Below are positions 8,717 through 17,177 of a DNA stretch of 20,122 nt, piece after piece. The position numbers and the translations under genes are program-made. The stretch comes from Priapulus caudatus (Eukaryota > Priapulida > Priapulimorpha > Priapulimorphida > Priapulidae): contig NW_014577905.1 of assembly GCF_000485595.1 (NCBI RefSeq), positions 103,578-123,699 on the forward strand, in the 5' to 3' direction. The notes beneath the pieces are model-generated. The model had not been told where the DNA came from. It saw only the letters and a program-made list of their open reading frames with translations, and did not search any database. Numbering within the stretch: position 1 is the stretch's first letter; the number at the start of each line of letters is the position of its first letter.

Positions 8717-9692
8717 TAAAAACCGCTCGTGCGCGCGGCGACGGAAACGTAGTTTGCAAACTGGGTCATCGATCCTCCCCTCCCCCTCACCCTCCCCTCC
8801 CCTCCCACCCTCTCCCTCACCTCCACTGCTCGTTTGCATATGTGTCATAATGGCGGGCGACCTCGCCAATCACACGGAAAACGAAATAAGCGGCAAAATT
8901 TTTTTTTCTCGTGGCAATCTCAAACTGAAGACTTCTGCGCGGTGGTGTGTGTGTGTGTGTGAGGTGCTTTATAGCGCGCATGAGGAGAGACAAGGTAACG
9001 ATGTCTTATAGGGACCTTGCACGCGCGTGTTAACTCGGTATGGGTGTGGCTCTATCAATCACCTTCAATTTTTATTATGATTATTATTATTCCATCTTTA
9101 CTGCATGTACAAATACAAACTGTACTTGTACTAGAGCCAATTATTCTCTGAAGTCACCGGAAATGAAAACTATGATGACGCCAGTTATGATTATACATTC
9201 GATTCTGCGAGGCAGTTAGAACGTCATAAGTGAAGACCCTCAAAATTAGTTATAAATTTCACAAGCAATGATTCGAAATCAATTCTAAAGGTTTTTGCAT
9301 GTATTTACTTTATGCGCGCGCGCAAAAAACACCTGCCCCAGCGTACGTGTTATGGCTGCAAGCCTGCAACTTGCTAGCATATAGCGAACTACTGCAGCAA
9401 TCAGACTAGTGATAAACACACGTAGAATTGATATTTCGCTTGAAAATAATGAAATTTTATGAACAATGGCTTGAAAACTGGGTAACGCTCATTTAACCTT
9501 CTATTGTCTGCAGACAGCGAGGGAAATGAAACGACGACGACAAAAGTTAACGATAAAATTGAGAGTGCTATTTGTTTAGTTAAATGGCGTTGTGAAACAA
9601 ACGCTATCAAAAACAATTACCCTTCTGTCCAAACAAAGTGAAATGCGTGCGTACCTGGAACAAGCGCCAGCTATGAATACACGGCACTGTAT
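8717..9692. other. Conserved noncoding block, copy B
   Basis: Aligns with 5816-6810. It contains a CCTCCCC tract (8773-8827), ATAATGGCGGGC at 8848-8859 (YY1-like) with CCAAT at 8866-8870, a short TG run near 8943, and AT-rich sequence with many small indels against copy A. A plus-strand frame starting at 8849 is not kept in copy A, so I do not call it coding. It could hold promoter elements for either flanking gene. Confidence 0.65.
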
Positions 9693-9729
9693 TATAAATA
9701 GCAGAGGCCGCCAAATAAAGCGTTCATTT
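9693..9729 (+). promoter_or_regulatory. Core promoter of the Gly/Tyr-rich protein gene
   Basis: TATAAATA at 9693-9700 is followed by an initiator-like TCATTT at 9724-9729. Taking the initiator A at 9726 as +1 puts the TATA box at -33, the normal metazoan spacing. Both elements and their spacing (within two bases) are conserved in copy A. The inferred start lies 440 bases before the coding ATG, which the intron 9820-10157 explains. Confidence 0.7.
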
Positions 9730-9819
9730 CAAAGTAGGACGTGGAACAGGGAAGGACCTAGCTGTCAAGCTTCCAGCAAGCACATCACGTATAATATATA
9801 CGCACTATTCACACCAACG
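9726..9819 (+). other. Predicted noncoding first exon of the Gly/Tyr-rich protein gene
   Basis: About 94 bases from the predicted start site to the donor AACG|GTGAGTATG (intron starts at 9820). The exon contains no ATG. Together with the eight bases of exon 2 before the start codon, the 5' UTR would be about 102 bases without upstream starts. The intron runs to the acceptor CCTTCAG ending at 10157. Confidence 0.6.
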
Positions 9820-10165
9820 GTGAGTATGAACATACATTCTATTGATTCATACTAACGGAGAGTAGAGATGTAAATTCTATTCACATTTGGTTTGTAGAAA
9901 GATATACATACTCTTCTATTCATGTAAAATGGAAACTTTTGCCATTAATTAAATATGAATGGAACTTTTTCTTCAATTTGACCAACGTCAGGCGTCAGGC
10001 TTTCTCTTTAATCGTTAAAGTCCCATGGACTATGAAGCATCTGCTTTGAGGTTATGAGGTGGCAGTTGCCACATATGTATCTCTATGGCTAATACTTTCC
10101 CTATGGGTTACAGACACGAGTTTAAGATTGTTGAATTCATTGCATTTCATCCTTCAGAAACGAGC

Positions 10166-10462
10166 ATGTCTGCGCACACAGGCATCGTCTGCTTTTTCGT
10201 CTCGCTCGTGATCGGTGGCGCCCTCTGCCTGGGCTACAACGACGGCTATGGTTTCAAGGACCCGGGTCGCGGTTACCTCGATGCTGCCCCCCTCAACGTC
10301 GCCTACTCGGATGATTACGGCGTGTACGGCAGTGGGTTTGGTTACTACGGCGCTCTGCATCCCCGCAGACAGAACCAAGCATTCAGCCGATTCAGAACCG
10401 CCTCACAACCTCGACCAGCACCGCAATATTTTAGACCCGTACACGTCGCTGGACCAAAGTGA
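10166..10462 (+). CDS. Small secreted Gly/Tyr-rich protein, family not recognised
   Basis: A 98-residue protein in exon 2 (acceptor at 10157). The ATG at 10166 is preferred over the in-frame ATG at 10085, which lies in the predicted intron. From 10166 a signal peptide begins at once (hydrophobic residues 7-21), an A occupies -3, and copy A has the same ATG. Cleavage near residue 23 would leave about 75 residues. Residues 24-62 are rich in Tyr, Gly and Asp (YNDGYGF, YSDDYGVYGSGFGYYG). An Arg pair at 67-68 (HPRRQNQ) is a possible processing site, and the tail (69-98) is basic and rich in Gln, Pro and Arg. There are no cysteines in the predicted mature part. Such composition is seen in structural, adhesive or shell-matrix proteins and in some Gly/Tyr-rich peptides, but I cannot assign a family. 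AATAAA at 11396-11401 is the first clear polyadenylation signal I see, about 930 bases downstream. Confidence 0.75.
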   Translation: MSAHTGIVCFFVSLVIGGALCLGYNDGYGFKDPGRGYLDAAPLNVAYSDDYGVYGSGFGYYGALHPRRQNQAFSRFRTASQPRPAPQYFRPVHVAGPK

Positions 10463-10517
10463 ATCGTAGGAGTCGCCTGCGTGACGGTTTCGCACCACGA
10501 ATCCTCACGGTGGTGAG

Positions 10518-10829
10518 CAGATAGAATCGAACCCCGCTATAACATGAGGGTCAGGCTCCAGATAATTTGATCGCGTGAAATTCTGGGAGAAGGGTAGCTC
10601 CGGATAACTTCATCGCAGAAAATTCTGGGAGAAGGGTAAAGGAAGCCGAGTGATGATAGCGTTATATCAGGGGTTAATATTGACAAAACTGTTAACTGAC
10701 AAACAATTAATATTAACACATTTGTCATTATTAACCCCTGGTTATATTCACACGAGTCATGTTATTGTGGGGGTGGGGGGCACTTTACTGCAGTTACAGC
10801 ACGTTACACGTTACAGCGGGATTCTACTG
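10518..10829. mobile_element. Miniature DNA transposon candidate (pogo/Tigger-like ends)
   Basis: The left end CAGATAGAATCGAACCCCGC at 10518 and the reverse complement of the right end (CAGTAGAATCCCGCTGTAAC, ending at 10829) are recognisably the same terminal inverted repeat with a few indels. CAG...CCCCGCTATAAC ends are typical of pogo/Tigger-type elements in invertebrates. The element is 312 bases with no transposase. Inside are a 42-base tandem duplication (10561 and 10603) and a foldback at 10668-10740. TA follows the right end but not the left, so the target duplication is not intact. It lies 55 bases after the Gly/Tyr gene stop and is probably part of its 3' UTR. Confidence 0.55.
10668..10740. 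repeat. 20-base foldback inside the miniature element
   Basis: CAGGGGTTAATATTGACAAA at 10668-10687 pairs with 10721-10740, with 19 of 20 positions complementary and a 33-base loop. It could be the remnant of a second element nested in the first. Confidence 0.8.
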
Positions 10830-11790
10830 TATTCTACTTCCTATAACAGGGAGCGGGAGGTGGTGATGACGTTCGGTGAATTATGTTGTAAGTTGTAATG
10901 TTTGATCAGCATATAATGCACGTAGATACAGCTAAATACACCTACAGGTGACTATACTACTTGCCGAGATTAGTATTAGCAAAAGAAGATATAAAATACT
11001 AGATCTATTTTTTGTATTACGTTTTAAGTTTGATTCAAGACGTAAGGGTTTTTCATACTGCACCGATGTTCTAGACATTTCTTCCATTGCGAAACGCGTG
11101 AACAAAATTTTAAGTTAGTGTTTATTGTAAGCTGATGATAGACAATATCTTTGATTATGCCTTAGTGTATTCCTGGTTTCTCTACATTCCATGTATCAGT
11201 TTAAGACGTAAACCTTTAGCTCCATTAATTGAAAATAAGATGCATATGTAGGATGAGAAGCTAGATGGGTTTTACTAAAAACTAATATTACATCAACACT
11301 AGGAGCTAGTGAACAAATACCTATTATTGTGATTTCTCTACTGATAATACTTGTGTGCTGGGTTGTGTCACATATTTGCGATTAAATTTGTAAATAATAA
11401 AAAGTTTGAACTATTTAAAGTTTGTTGTTTGGGTATAAGAATACATCAGTTCACTGTTGATATTACCTTTATTTGCTTTTCAAACTTCATATGGAAATGA
11501 GTTAACAATGCAATCACACTGACAAGTACATGCTGCACTTATGTTTCAAATATGTACCAAGGTAATGGCTTTATTGAGAGCATAATTTCACAGTGCAGAA
11601 ACTAACTTTTATGATCTCAGTGGGATTTAAAAATCCCATCATCAGGGTTTTAAATTGATACAGCCAGTAATTCACAGTGTAAAAAAACAATAGGGCAAAC
11701 CTTTAAACAAAGCATACAAAAATCATATGAAGATGAAGACAATAAGGGCATTGTTCTGCGTAATATAGACCAAACACAAACGATTCGTTG
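10830..11790. other. No gene recognised; AT-rich, possible 3' UTR and intergenic DNA
   Basis: Nothing here resembles coding sequence. ATTAAA near 11381 and AATAAA at 11396 are candidate polyadenylation signals for plus-strand transcripts. A small hairpin, TGGGATTTAAAAATCCCA, lies near 11621. Confidence 0.5.
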
Positions 11791-11796
11791 CCCTAC

Positions 11797-12224
11797 CTTG
11801 TTAATTGCAGCTGTTCCACTGCAAGCGCAGCATCGTTGCTGCACGATATGGGACATGGGGGACACTCCATGATCGCTGCAGGAGCATACTGCCAGCTGCC
11901 ATCGCTGCGACGGTTTCCATCCCGTCCCCATTCTTCTCCCCGGCTCGTCCTTGCATGGCCGAAACCAGTTGTCGGCGACAGTAGGCGGTGACAGAGAAAG
12001 CCGAGACAAAATCCAACAAGAATGCGGAGAAAGTCCCTCAGCAGATGTTTGGCAGTGACAAGCTGGTTAAAAATCTGAATCGCGTGCAGCAACCTTCTTT
12101 TGATACGTTTCATGTTTTCTAGGCGTTGTAATGCTGGATCAGTGTACGCATCTGCATCTTTCAGCACTTGATCACAATGTTTCAACCAAAAAAGCTGTAT
12201 ATGGGTAGGAAGTTGATGTCTCAT
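11797..12224 (-). CDS. Possible exon of an unrecognised membrane-associated protein
   Basis: An open minus-strand frame from ATG at 12224, preceded directly by an in-frame stop, to a potential donor ACAAG|GTAGGG at 11797/11796. The frame continues only one codon before a stop. Residues 1-60 look helical and charged (LKHCDQVLKDADAY, a KRIKRR cluster at 40-45), followed by a short hydrophobic segment (FLRILVGFCLGFLCH, about 65-79). The second half (Ser/Gly/Arg/Pro-rich) is less protein-like, and another minus frame over 11801-12019 is equally plausible there, so the true exon may end or change frame in the middle. An acceptor at CCCATATACAG (exon from about 12194) is also possible. No family recognised. 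Confidence 0.4.
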
Positions 12225-12387
12225 TCACTTGTTAGCCATAGACCATATAGTCTATAGAGTATCTTGCCAAGCCATCCTCTTTGCTGACACTGAAGAGTGA
12301 GGGTGGCCACTGCCAAGAAGGAACGTCAGTCTTCTTTTCACCTGACCATAGTAAATTTTATGACAGGTTATAACTATAAGTTTCAGA

Positions 12388-12587
12388 GTGGCTATATGCC
12401 CGGCAGCCGGCATATATATCTGACGGCTGCCGGGCACGGTCTTCGATTTCCCAAATGCCCGGCAGTTTTTAATTTTCAGCGTTATCTCAAATAAACAAGG
12501 GTTAGGGTTAGGGTTTGGGTTAGGGTTAGGAACTGCCAGGCATTTAGGAAATCGAAGACCGTGCCCGGCTGCCGGGCATATAGCCAC
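12388..12587. mobile_element. Foldback element with a TTAGGG-type core (1)
   Basis: GTGGCTATATGCCCGGCAGC at 12388 is the reverse complement of the right end (12565-12587), and the inner left arm (12424-12466, CGGTCTTCGATTTCC and CCCGGCAGTT) pairs with 12531-12575. The left arm also contains its own CGGCAGCCG/CGGCTGCCG hairpin. The core at 12499-12530 is five TTAGGG-like units, one of them TTTGGG. No open frame or target duplication was identified, so it is a non-autonomous foldback or MITE-like repeat by structure. Confidence 0.7.
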
Positions 12588-12909
12588 AGCGTATAAGTTT
12601 AGCATGGACTCCACGATAGAGAAATTGATCACAAAGAGGAGGCCAATATAAAAGTTGAGTCGATACATCCTCGGAACCTGGCTATGATAGTTTCTTGAAT
12701 GCCCATATCTTACAGCTTTATACTGAATGGCATCTAGTTTAGAACTGGGTGCAAATATCTGCAAATATCTGGGCGCATATTCTGGGGACATAGACCCGGT
12801 AAACATCAGGTTTAGCGTGCTAAATTAACTTGCAAACGCCACCGCCAGATGGCGCTACACTGTCTATCGGCGTTTTGGGCGTATCAGTGGAACATTAGCA
12901 CTCTCGTAG

Positions 12910-13222
12910 TTCTGGTACAGGGTAGCAAAAGAGCAGTGTAGGGAGGGGGAAGTTTAGAGTAGTACTAGAGTAGGTGAAGTAGGGAGAAGCTAGTGAAGAA
13001 TGAGGAAGGGGAGAAGGGAGAAGCTGGTGGAGAAGTAGGAGGGGAAAAGCTGGTGGCAAAGGAGGAGGGGAGAAGCTGGTGGAGGAGGAAGGGGAGAAGG
13101 GAAAAGGTGGTGGAGGAGGGGGAGAAGCTGGTGGAGGAGGAAGGGGAGAAGGGAGAAGGTGGTGGAGAAGGAGGGGAGAAGCTGGTGGAGAAGGAGGAAG
13201 GCTTCGCTACCCTGTACCAGAA
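12910..13222. repeat. GGAGAAGCTGGTGG polypurine minisatellite bounded by a 17-bp inverted repeat
   Basis: TTCTGGTACAGGGTAGC at 12910-12926 is repeated in perfect inverse at 13206-13222. Between them, from about 12940, are units of GGAGAAGCTGGTGGAGGAGG and GAAGGGGAGAAGG in a variable arrangement, purine-rich throughout. The Gly/Glu/Lys-rich frames here are repeat translations. The flanking inverted repeat suggests the array expanded inside a small foldback. Confidence 0.8.
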
Positions 13223-13227
13223 TGGGC

Positions 13228-13617
13228 GTACATATCTGGGCGCAAATCCACTTTAGGCACCTTAGGTATCACGAAGTGATGCACAGAGTTATGTGTATCA
13301 TCAACTGATGCACAGACTTTCCGTATATATATCAAGGAATGATGCAAAAACCCTAACCCTAACCCTAAGTCATAAAGTATAACCTTAGGTATCACAAAGT
13401 TTGTTAGAGTTAGGGTTAGGGTTAGGGTTAGGGTTAGGGTTAGGGTTAGAGTTAGGGTTAGGGTTAGGGTTAGGGTTAGGGTTAGGGTTTTTGCATCATT
13501 CCTTGATATACGGAAAGTCTGCGCATCAGTTGATAATACACAGAAATCTGTGCATCATTTCGTGATACCTAAGCCTAAGCCAAGGTGCCTAAAGTGGATT
13601 TGCACCCATATCTGTAC
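13228..13617. mobile_element. Foldback element with (CCCTAA)n/(TTAGGG)n core (2)
   Basis: The left arm (13228-13349) and right arm (13491-13617) are near-complete inverted copies. Matching blocks are GCAAATCCACTTTAGGCACC, GGTATCACGAA, CAACTGATGC, GACTTTCCGTATAT and CAAGGAATGATGCAAAAA. Inside, CCCTAA repeats at 13350-13368 and TTAGGG repeats at 13404-13490 (about 14 units) face each other across a 35-base spacer. No coding capacity. The whole 390 bases could fold into one long hairpin. Confidence 0.8.
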
Positions 13618-14374
13618 TGTACTACTACTAGTCTGTTACAGTAGTACCTGCATGATACGACAACGACCTCTTGAGCACTACTACTATAGCGTTATAAAAT
13701 CCTCATAGTCATAGTTACCTCTTACAACATTTCAAGTTAAGGACGCCGGCTTAGCATAACATAGAATGGAATCAGCAACACGTACTGTCAGATTTGTCAG
13801 ACTTCTACTAACAAGTTGCAAGTAAACAAACAACAGTACAACACATGTTCAAAAATTCCGACCGCCGATTCGGCGACTATAATGACCTGCTACGTGACCA
13901 GCCACCAGTTTTATTGCGTAGTAGTGTTATATGCCCGGTGAGATTTGTCCGGACTTATCACTGTATTTTTCGCGTAGTGTAATGGCACAATAATTAGACA
14001 GGAAGAATAACTAGAGTATGTCAGCAGCCTGGAAGAAAGCTGATCGAGAGAGGGGTGAATTATTAATATTTATCCTGCTGCTATATATATATATAGCTAT
14101 AGCTCTGCTTCCACCACTCTATATAGCTCTGGTTTGTGACCCGCGGCTCTCTATAGATTGCATATGCCTTTGCGATATGGATTCCCCTTATTCTGATCTA
14201 CTGGTCGAATCTCTTATTGCTCTCTGCTTTATTGCTTCTCATTCATCGACGTTCCTGTGCTCATGCACCTGCAGCCATGCTCCTTAATTCGGCCCCCTTT
14301 CTCTTCCATTTACTTCCAAATTATTATCCTCATTTGACCACGTGCGCACTGCACAGTATGGTAATGGTTAGTAT
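13618..14374. other. No gene recognised
   Basis: The first 80 bases (GTACCTGCATGATACGACAA, then GACCTCTTGAGCA) resemble the right arm of the third foldback (17378-17410), so this may be the end of a dispersed repeat. A plus-strand frame at 14018-14287 is hydrophobic (YIYIAIALLPP) but runs through a TA repeat and was not called. Confidence 0.4.
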
Positions 14375-14815
14375 CCAAGATAATATTCTTCGGCCGTTCT
14401 TATACGCTCAAACTGGAGCCGGGCAGGCTGACAGTACGTATAGTAAACGTACGACGTACGACTGCAGTACGACTGCAGTACGACGTACGTGTGCATGGTA
14501 AAATCTGATCTACATGCTTCACTTCGCTTGCAGCATCGCGCCACGATTCCCAGCTATGCTAATGTATGGGCAAATGGCGCTGCAACGTCGGTCGCCGTTG
14601 ACTGCCAAGATAATATTCTTCGGCCGTTTTTATACGTTCAAACTGGAGCCGGGCAGGCTGACAGCACGTGTACAGGGTAAAATCGGATCTACATGCTTTA
14701 CTTCGCTCGTAGCATCGCGCCACAATTTCCAGCTATGCTAATGTATGGGCAAATAGCGCTGCGACGTCGGTCGTCGTTGACTGGCAAGATAATATTCGCC
14801 GGCCGTTCTTACGTG
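14375..14815. repeat. Tandem repeat, two units plus a partial third
   Basis: Units start at CAAGATAATATTCTTCGGCC (14375), again at 14605 and at 14784. Shared blocks include AAACTGGAGCCGGGCAGGCT, CGATTCCCAGCTATGC or its variants, and ATGTATGGGCAAAT. The periods are 230 and 179 bases. The difference is an extra 50-60 bases in the first unit (about 14435-14497) made of ACGTACG and a tandem 11-mer TACGACTGCAG. Substitutions dominate between the units, unlike the module duplication. Confidence 0.85.
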
Positions 14816-14906
14816 GATTCGCCCCCCCCCCCATAGAATTCACTTCTGTATCCGCCACTAGTTACCTCCGCGCAACGGAGTTGCAGGGAGGTAATGTAAT
14901 CGGTCT

Positions 14907-15026
14907 CGTGTGTGTGTTCGTGTGTGTGTTCGTGTGTGTGCGTAGCGTTGGCGCGATCGATTCAGCACCAGCTCGCCTTAGGGCGTCCAGTCAACAGCAG
15001 CTCGCCTTAGGGCGTCCAATCAGCAG
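14907..15026. repeat. TG microsatellite and a 29-bp tandem duplication
   Basis: (TG)n with TTCG interruptions at 14907-14940, then a 29-base unit CAGCTCGCCTTAGGGCGTCC... at 14969 repeated at 14998 with few changes, followed by CAGCAG triplets. Confidence 0.8.
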
Positions 15027-15269
15027 CAGCCAGCAGCGAGTCAGCTGTTATACACATGTATACATGTTACACGCTCGCAGAGGTATGCATTCTCTTTGAG
15101 TGCCCTCTGTCTAGTTGTGTGTGTGTGGGGGGGGGGGTTGCGTGTTATTAAACCTCTGAAATCCAAAGAAAAAAATAACCCCCTAGAATTCACAAATATT
15201 GCACTTACAATTTTTTTTTTTTTTAATTCTTTTAAAAACGGCTATCCTGTAGGTTCTAAATTGCTGAAA

Positions 15270-15375
15270 TCTAAGAGCTTCCGGGGGCTCTGCCCCTGCC
15301 CCCCACCCACCAGGGGCCGTAGGGCGGGCCCCTGGACCCCACTCGTTAAGGGCTTCGCGCCGAGAGGCTCGCGGT
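15270..15375. repeat. GC-rich palindromic repeat fragment
   Basis: Contains GGGGCTCTGCCCC and the arms CAGGGGCC / GGGCCCCTGG around CGTAGGGC, in a Gly/Pro-like CTTCCGGGGGCTCTGCCCC context of the sort found in the noncoding parts of many invertebrate transposons. A poly-T run lies just upstream at 15211-15224. The family is not identified. Confidence 0.45.
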
Positions 15376-15635
15376 CTGCTACGCGCACACACTATTCGTA
15401 TATTTTGTGATAACAGCAAACTCATCCCTCTTCCAACTGAGGACCTGTCTACGCCACTGGGTAGAGCTGCAGTCAGCAGGGGGTCTTTTGGGACGCAGGA
15501 ATATTAGACCAGTTCGGAGCCAGAGGAGTTTGAATTTCACTATTCGATTAATTTGCTGCTGTTAGTGTTATGATTATGAGTTAGGGGCATATGTAGCAAG
15601 GACCACGACGTAAAAAAGTGAATATATATATATAT

Positions 15636-15980
15636 ATCTTTCTCTCTCTCTGCTCTTCGTCTCCTCTCTCATCTCTGCCTCTCACTCTCCTCTCTCTCTC
15701 TCCTCTCTTGCTCTCTCTCTCTCATCTCTCTCTCTCGTCTCCTTCTCTCGCGTCTTTCTCTCTCCTCCGTCGACTCCGTCCACAAATCGGCTCTACAATC
15801 TCCTCTCTTCGTCTCTCTCTCATCTCTATCTCTCTTCTCTCGTCTCTCCTCTTTCTCTGTTCTCATCATCTCTCTCTCTCATGCTTCTACTCTCTCTCTT
15901 TTTCTCTCAGCTCTCTCTCTCTCATCTCCTCTCTCCTCTCTGCTCTCATCTCTCTGCTCTCTCTATCTCTCTCTCTCTCT
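15636..15980. repeat. CT microsatellite
   Basis: (CT)n with CATCTC, GTCTC and CTTCTC interruptions over about 345 bases. Frames through it (Leu/Ser-rich) are not genes. Confidence 0.93.
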
Positions 15981-16100
15981 GTGTGTGTGGTGTGTGTCTG
16001 TGTGTAGTGTGTGTGTGTGGTGTGTGTGTGCGTGTGTGCGTGTGTGTCGTGTGTGCGTGTGTGCGTGTGCGCGCGCGCGGCCGTGGTGTGTGTGTGTGTG

Positions 16101-16146
<46 letters not shown>

Positions 16147-16172
16147 AGTGTGTGTGTGGTGTGTGTGTGTGT

Positions 16173-16250
<78 letters not shown>

Positions 16251-16318
16251 TGTGTGTGCGTGCGTGCGTGCGTGCGTGTGCGTGCCGTGTGTGTGCGCGG
16301 TGTGTGTGTGTCCGCGCG
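15981..16318. repeat. TG microsatellite
   Basis: (TG)n with GTGGTG, TGCG and TTAG interruptions over about 340 bases, directly joined to the CT tract. Cys/Val-rich frames here are artefacts. It can adopt Z-DNA. Confidence 0.95.
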
Positions 16319-16450
16319 GTGTGGTATTAGTTCATACGCTGGTAAAATGCATTGTAACGGTATACATGCATGTAAGCCTATGGGTTAGCTAAATAAAAAA
16401 CAGCGAGTTTGATATTACATATTTTTACCTGGGAAACTGGATATGGACCG

Positions 16451-16453
16451 CCA

Positions 16454-16501
<48 letters not shown>

Positions 16502-16530
16502 ACACACACACAGACAGACACACACATACA
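16451..16530. repeat. CA microsatellite
   Basis: (CA)n with CAGACA interruptions, inverted relative to the TG tract and separated from it by about 130 bases of unique DNA. Confidence 0.95.
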
Positions 16531-16912
16531 TTCAAATAGCCTGCATGGCCACTATACCTCCTACGTTTTTCTTCCTTAGCTAGAATTAAAAAAGGGGGCG
16601 CCTATAGCTGCCATCTGATGTCCAAACTGTATACATATATACACGTACACGTACGGGAGAAAAGAAGATCAGCGGCTAGGCTAGCTTCTCAACGCGCCTT
16701 CCCAACGAATTCGAGTGCATTGCACGTAGAATAGTAGAATACACTACTGACATTGCGCGACCGACCGGTTGTCCGGCGGTCGGTTATCAGGTCAGCTGTT
16801 CTCTTTTTTTAATCGAGGGGCGAATCGCGAATCAGGTGATTTGTCTTTTCAGTTAATGTCAACATTCCTGTTGCTGCGCACAAGATCGTTGTGAGGGTTC
16901 GGACGTATAAAC
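16531..16912. other. Presumed upstream region of the small membrane protein gene
   Basis: No gene seen. It contains a hairpin-like GACCGACCGG/CCGGCGGTCGGTT around 16760-16785 and short ACGTACACGTACG words. No TATA box at a convincing distance from the ATG at 16913 was found. Confidence 0.4.
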
Positions 16913-17164
16913 ATGGCACTGTTTGGAAAATCTGCGGTGTTCCAGGCTGTCTACACATTTGTAGATGACAACTGGCCGTTGCTGCTAGCACTGTTTCTGA
17001 TTGTAGCTTGGGTTGGTCTCATAATATTACTTCTGAACGGTGATCAGCCAGCGAGAAATCCGATCCATCGTCGGACCGTACGTCCACCGTCGCCGGTTGT
17101 GACTGACCAAAGTACAAGAGACAAAGTTCTGAAACTAGGTCATGAGCCAATGCTTTACTATTAA
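16913..17164 (+). CDS. Candidate small single-pass membrane protein, 83 residues
   Basis: An intronless frame with a good start context (AACATGG: A at -3, G at +4). Residues 1-20 are amphipathic and end in Asp-Asp. A strong membrane segment spans about 21-42 (WPLLLALFLIVAWVGLIILL). The tail is basic and rich in Arg, Pro and Thr (43-60), then polar, ending EPMLYY. Charge distribution suggests the C-terminus faces the cytosol. Length and plan (one membrane span, short tail with TD...L..G near the end) recall cortexin-like and SMIM small membrane proteins, but the similarity is weak and I do not assign a family. The stop codon lies 14 bases before the third foldback. Unlike most frames in the window it has balanced, protein-like composition. 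Confidence 0.5.
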   Translation: MALFGKSAVFQAVYTFVDDNWPLLLALFLIVAWVGLIILLLNGDQPARNPIHRRTVRPPSPVVTDQSTRDKVLKLGHEPMLYY

Positions 17165-17177
17165 TAGTAATGGAGAT

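Larger units (their letters stand above)
7660..10369. repeat. Copy B of the tandem two-gene module
   Basis: Direct repeat of 4620-7484, with both genes readable. Coding frames are preserved here and lost in copy A. The CHPF-like exons lie on the minus strand and the Gly/Tyr gene on the plus strand, so the two genes are divergently oriented around the AT microsatellite and the conserved block. Confidence 0.9.

Noticed and set aside
8849-9011. Plus-strand frame beginning MAGDLANHTE after the YY1-like site
   Set aside because: The equivalent frame in copy A is interrupted and not conserved, and it continues into a TG run.
10085-10165. Upstream in-frame ATG for the Gly/Tyr protein
   Set aside because: It lies in the predicted intron, would place 27 residues before the signal peptide, and is not conserved in frame in copy A.
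10505-10550. tRNA-like TTCGATTC on the minus strand
   Set aside because: No matching A box, acceptor stem or anticodon arm; it is better explained as a transposon terminal repeat.
12252-12806. 184-codon minus-strand frame containing Asn-Pro repeats
   Set aside because: The repeats are TTAGGG read in translation and the frame crosses a foldback element.
14018-14287. Hydrophobic 89-codon frame
   Set aside because: Its start crosses a TA run, the composition is AT-driven, and there is no supporting start context or domain.
15881-16330. Cys/Val-rich frames
   Set aside because: They are direct translation of the CT and TG microsatellites.
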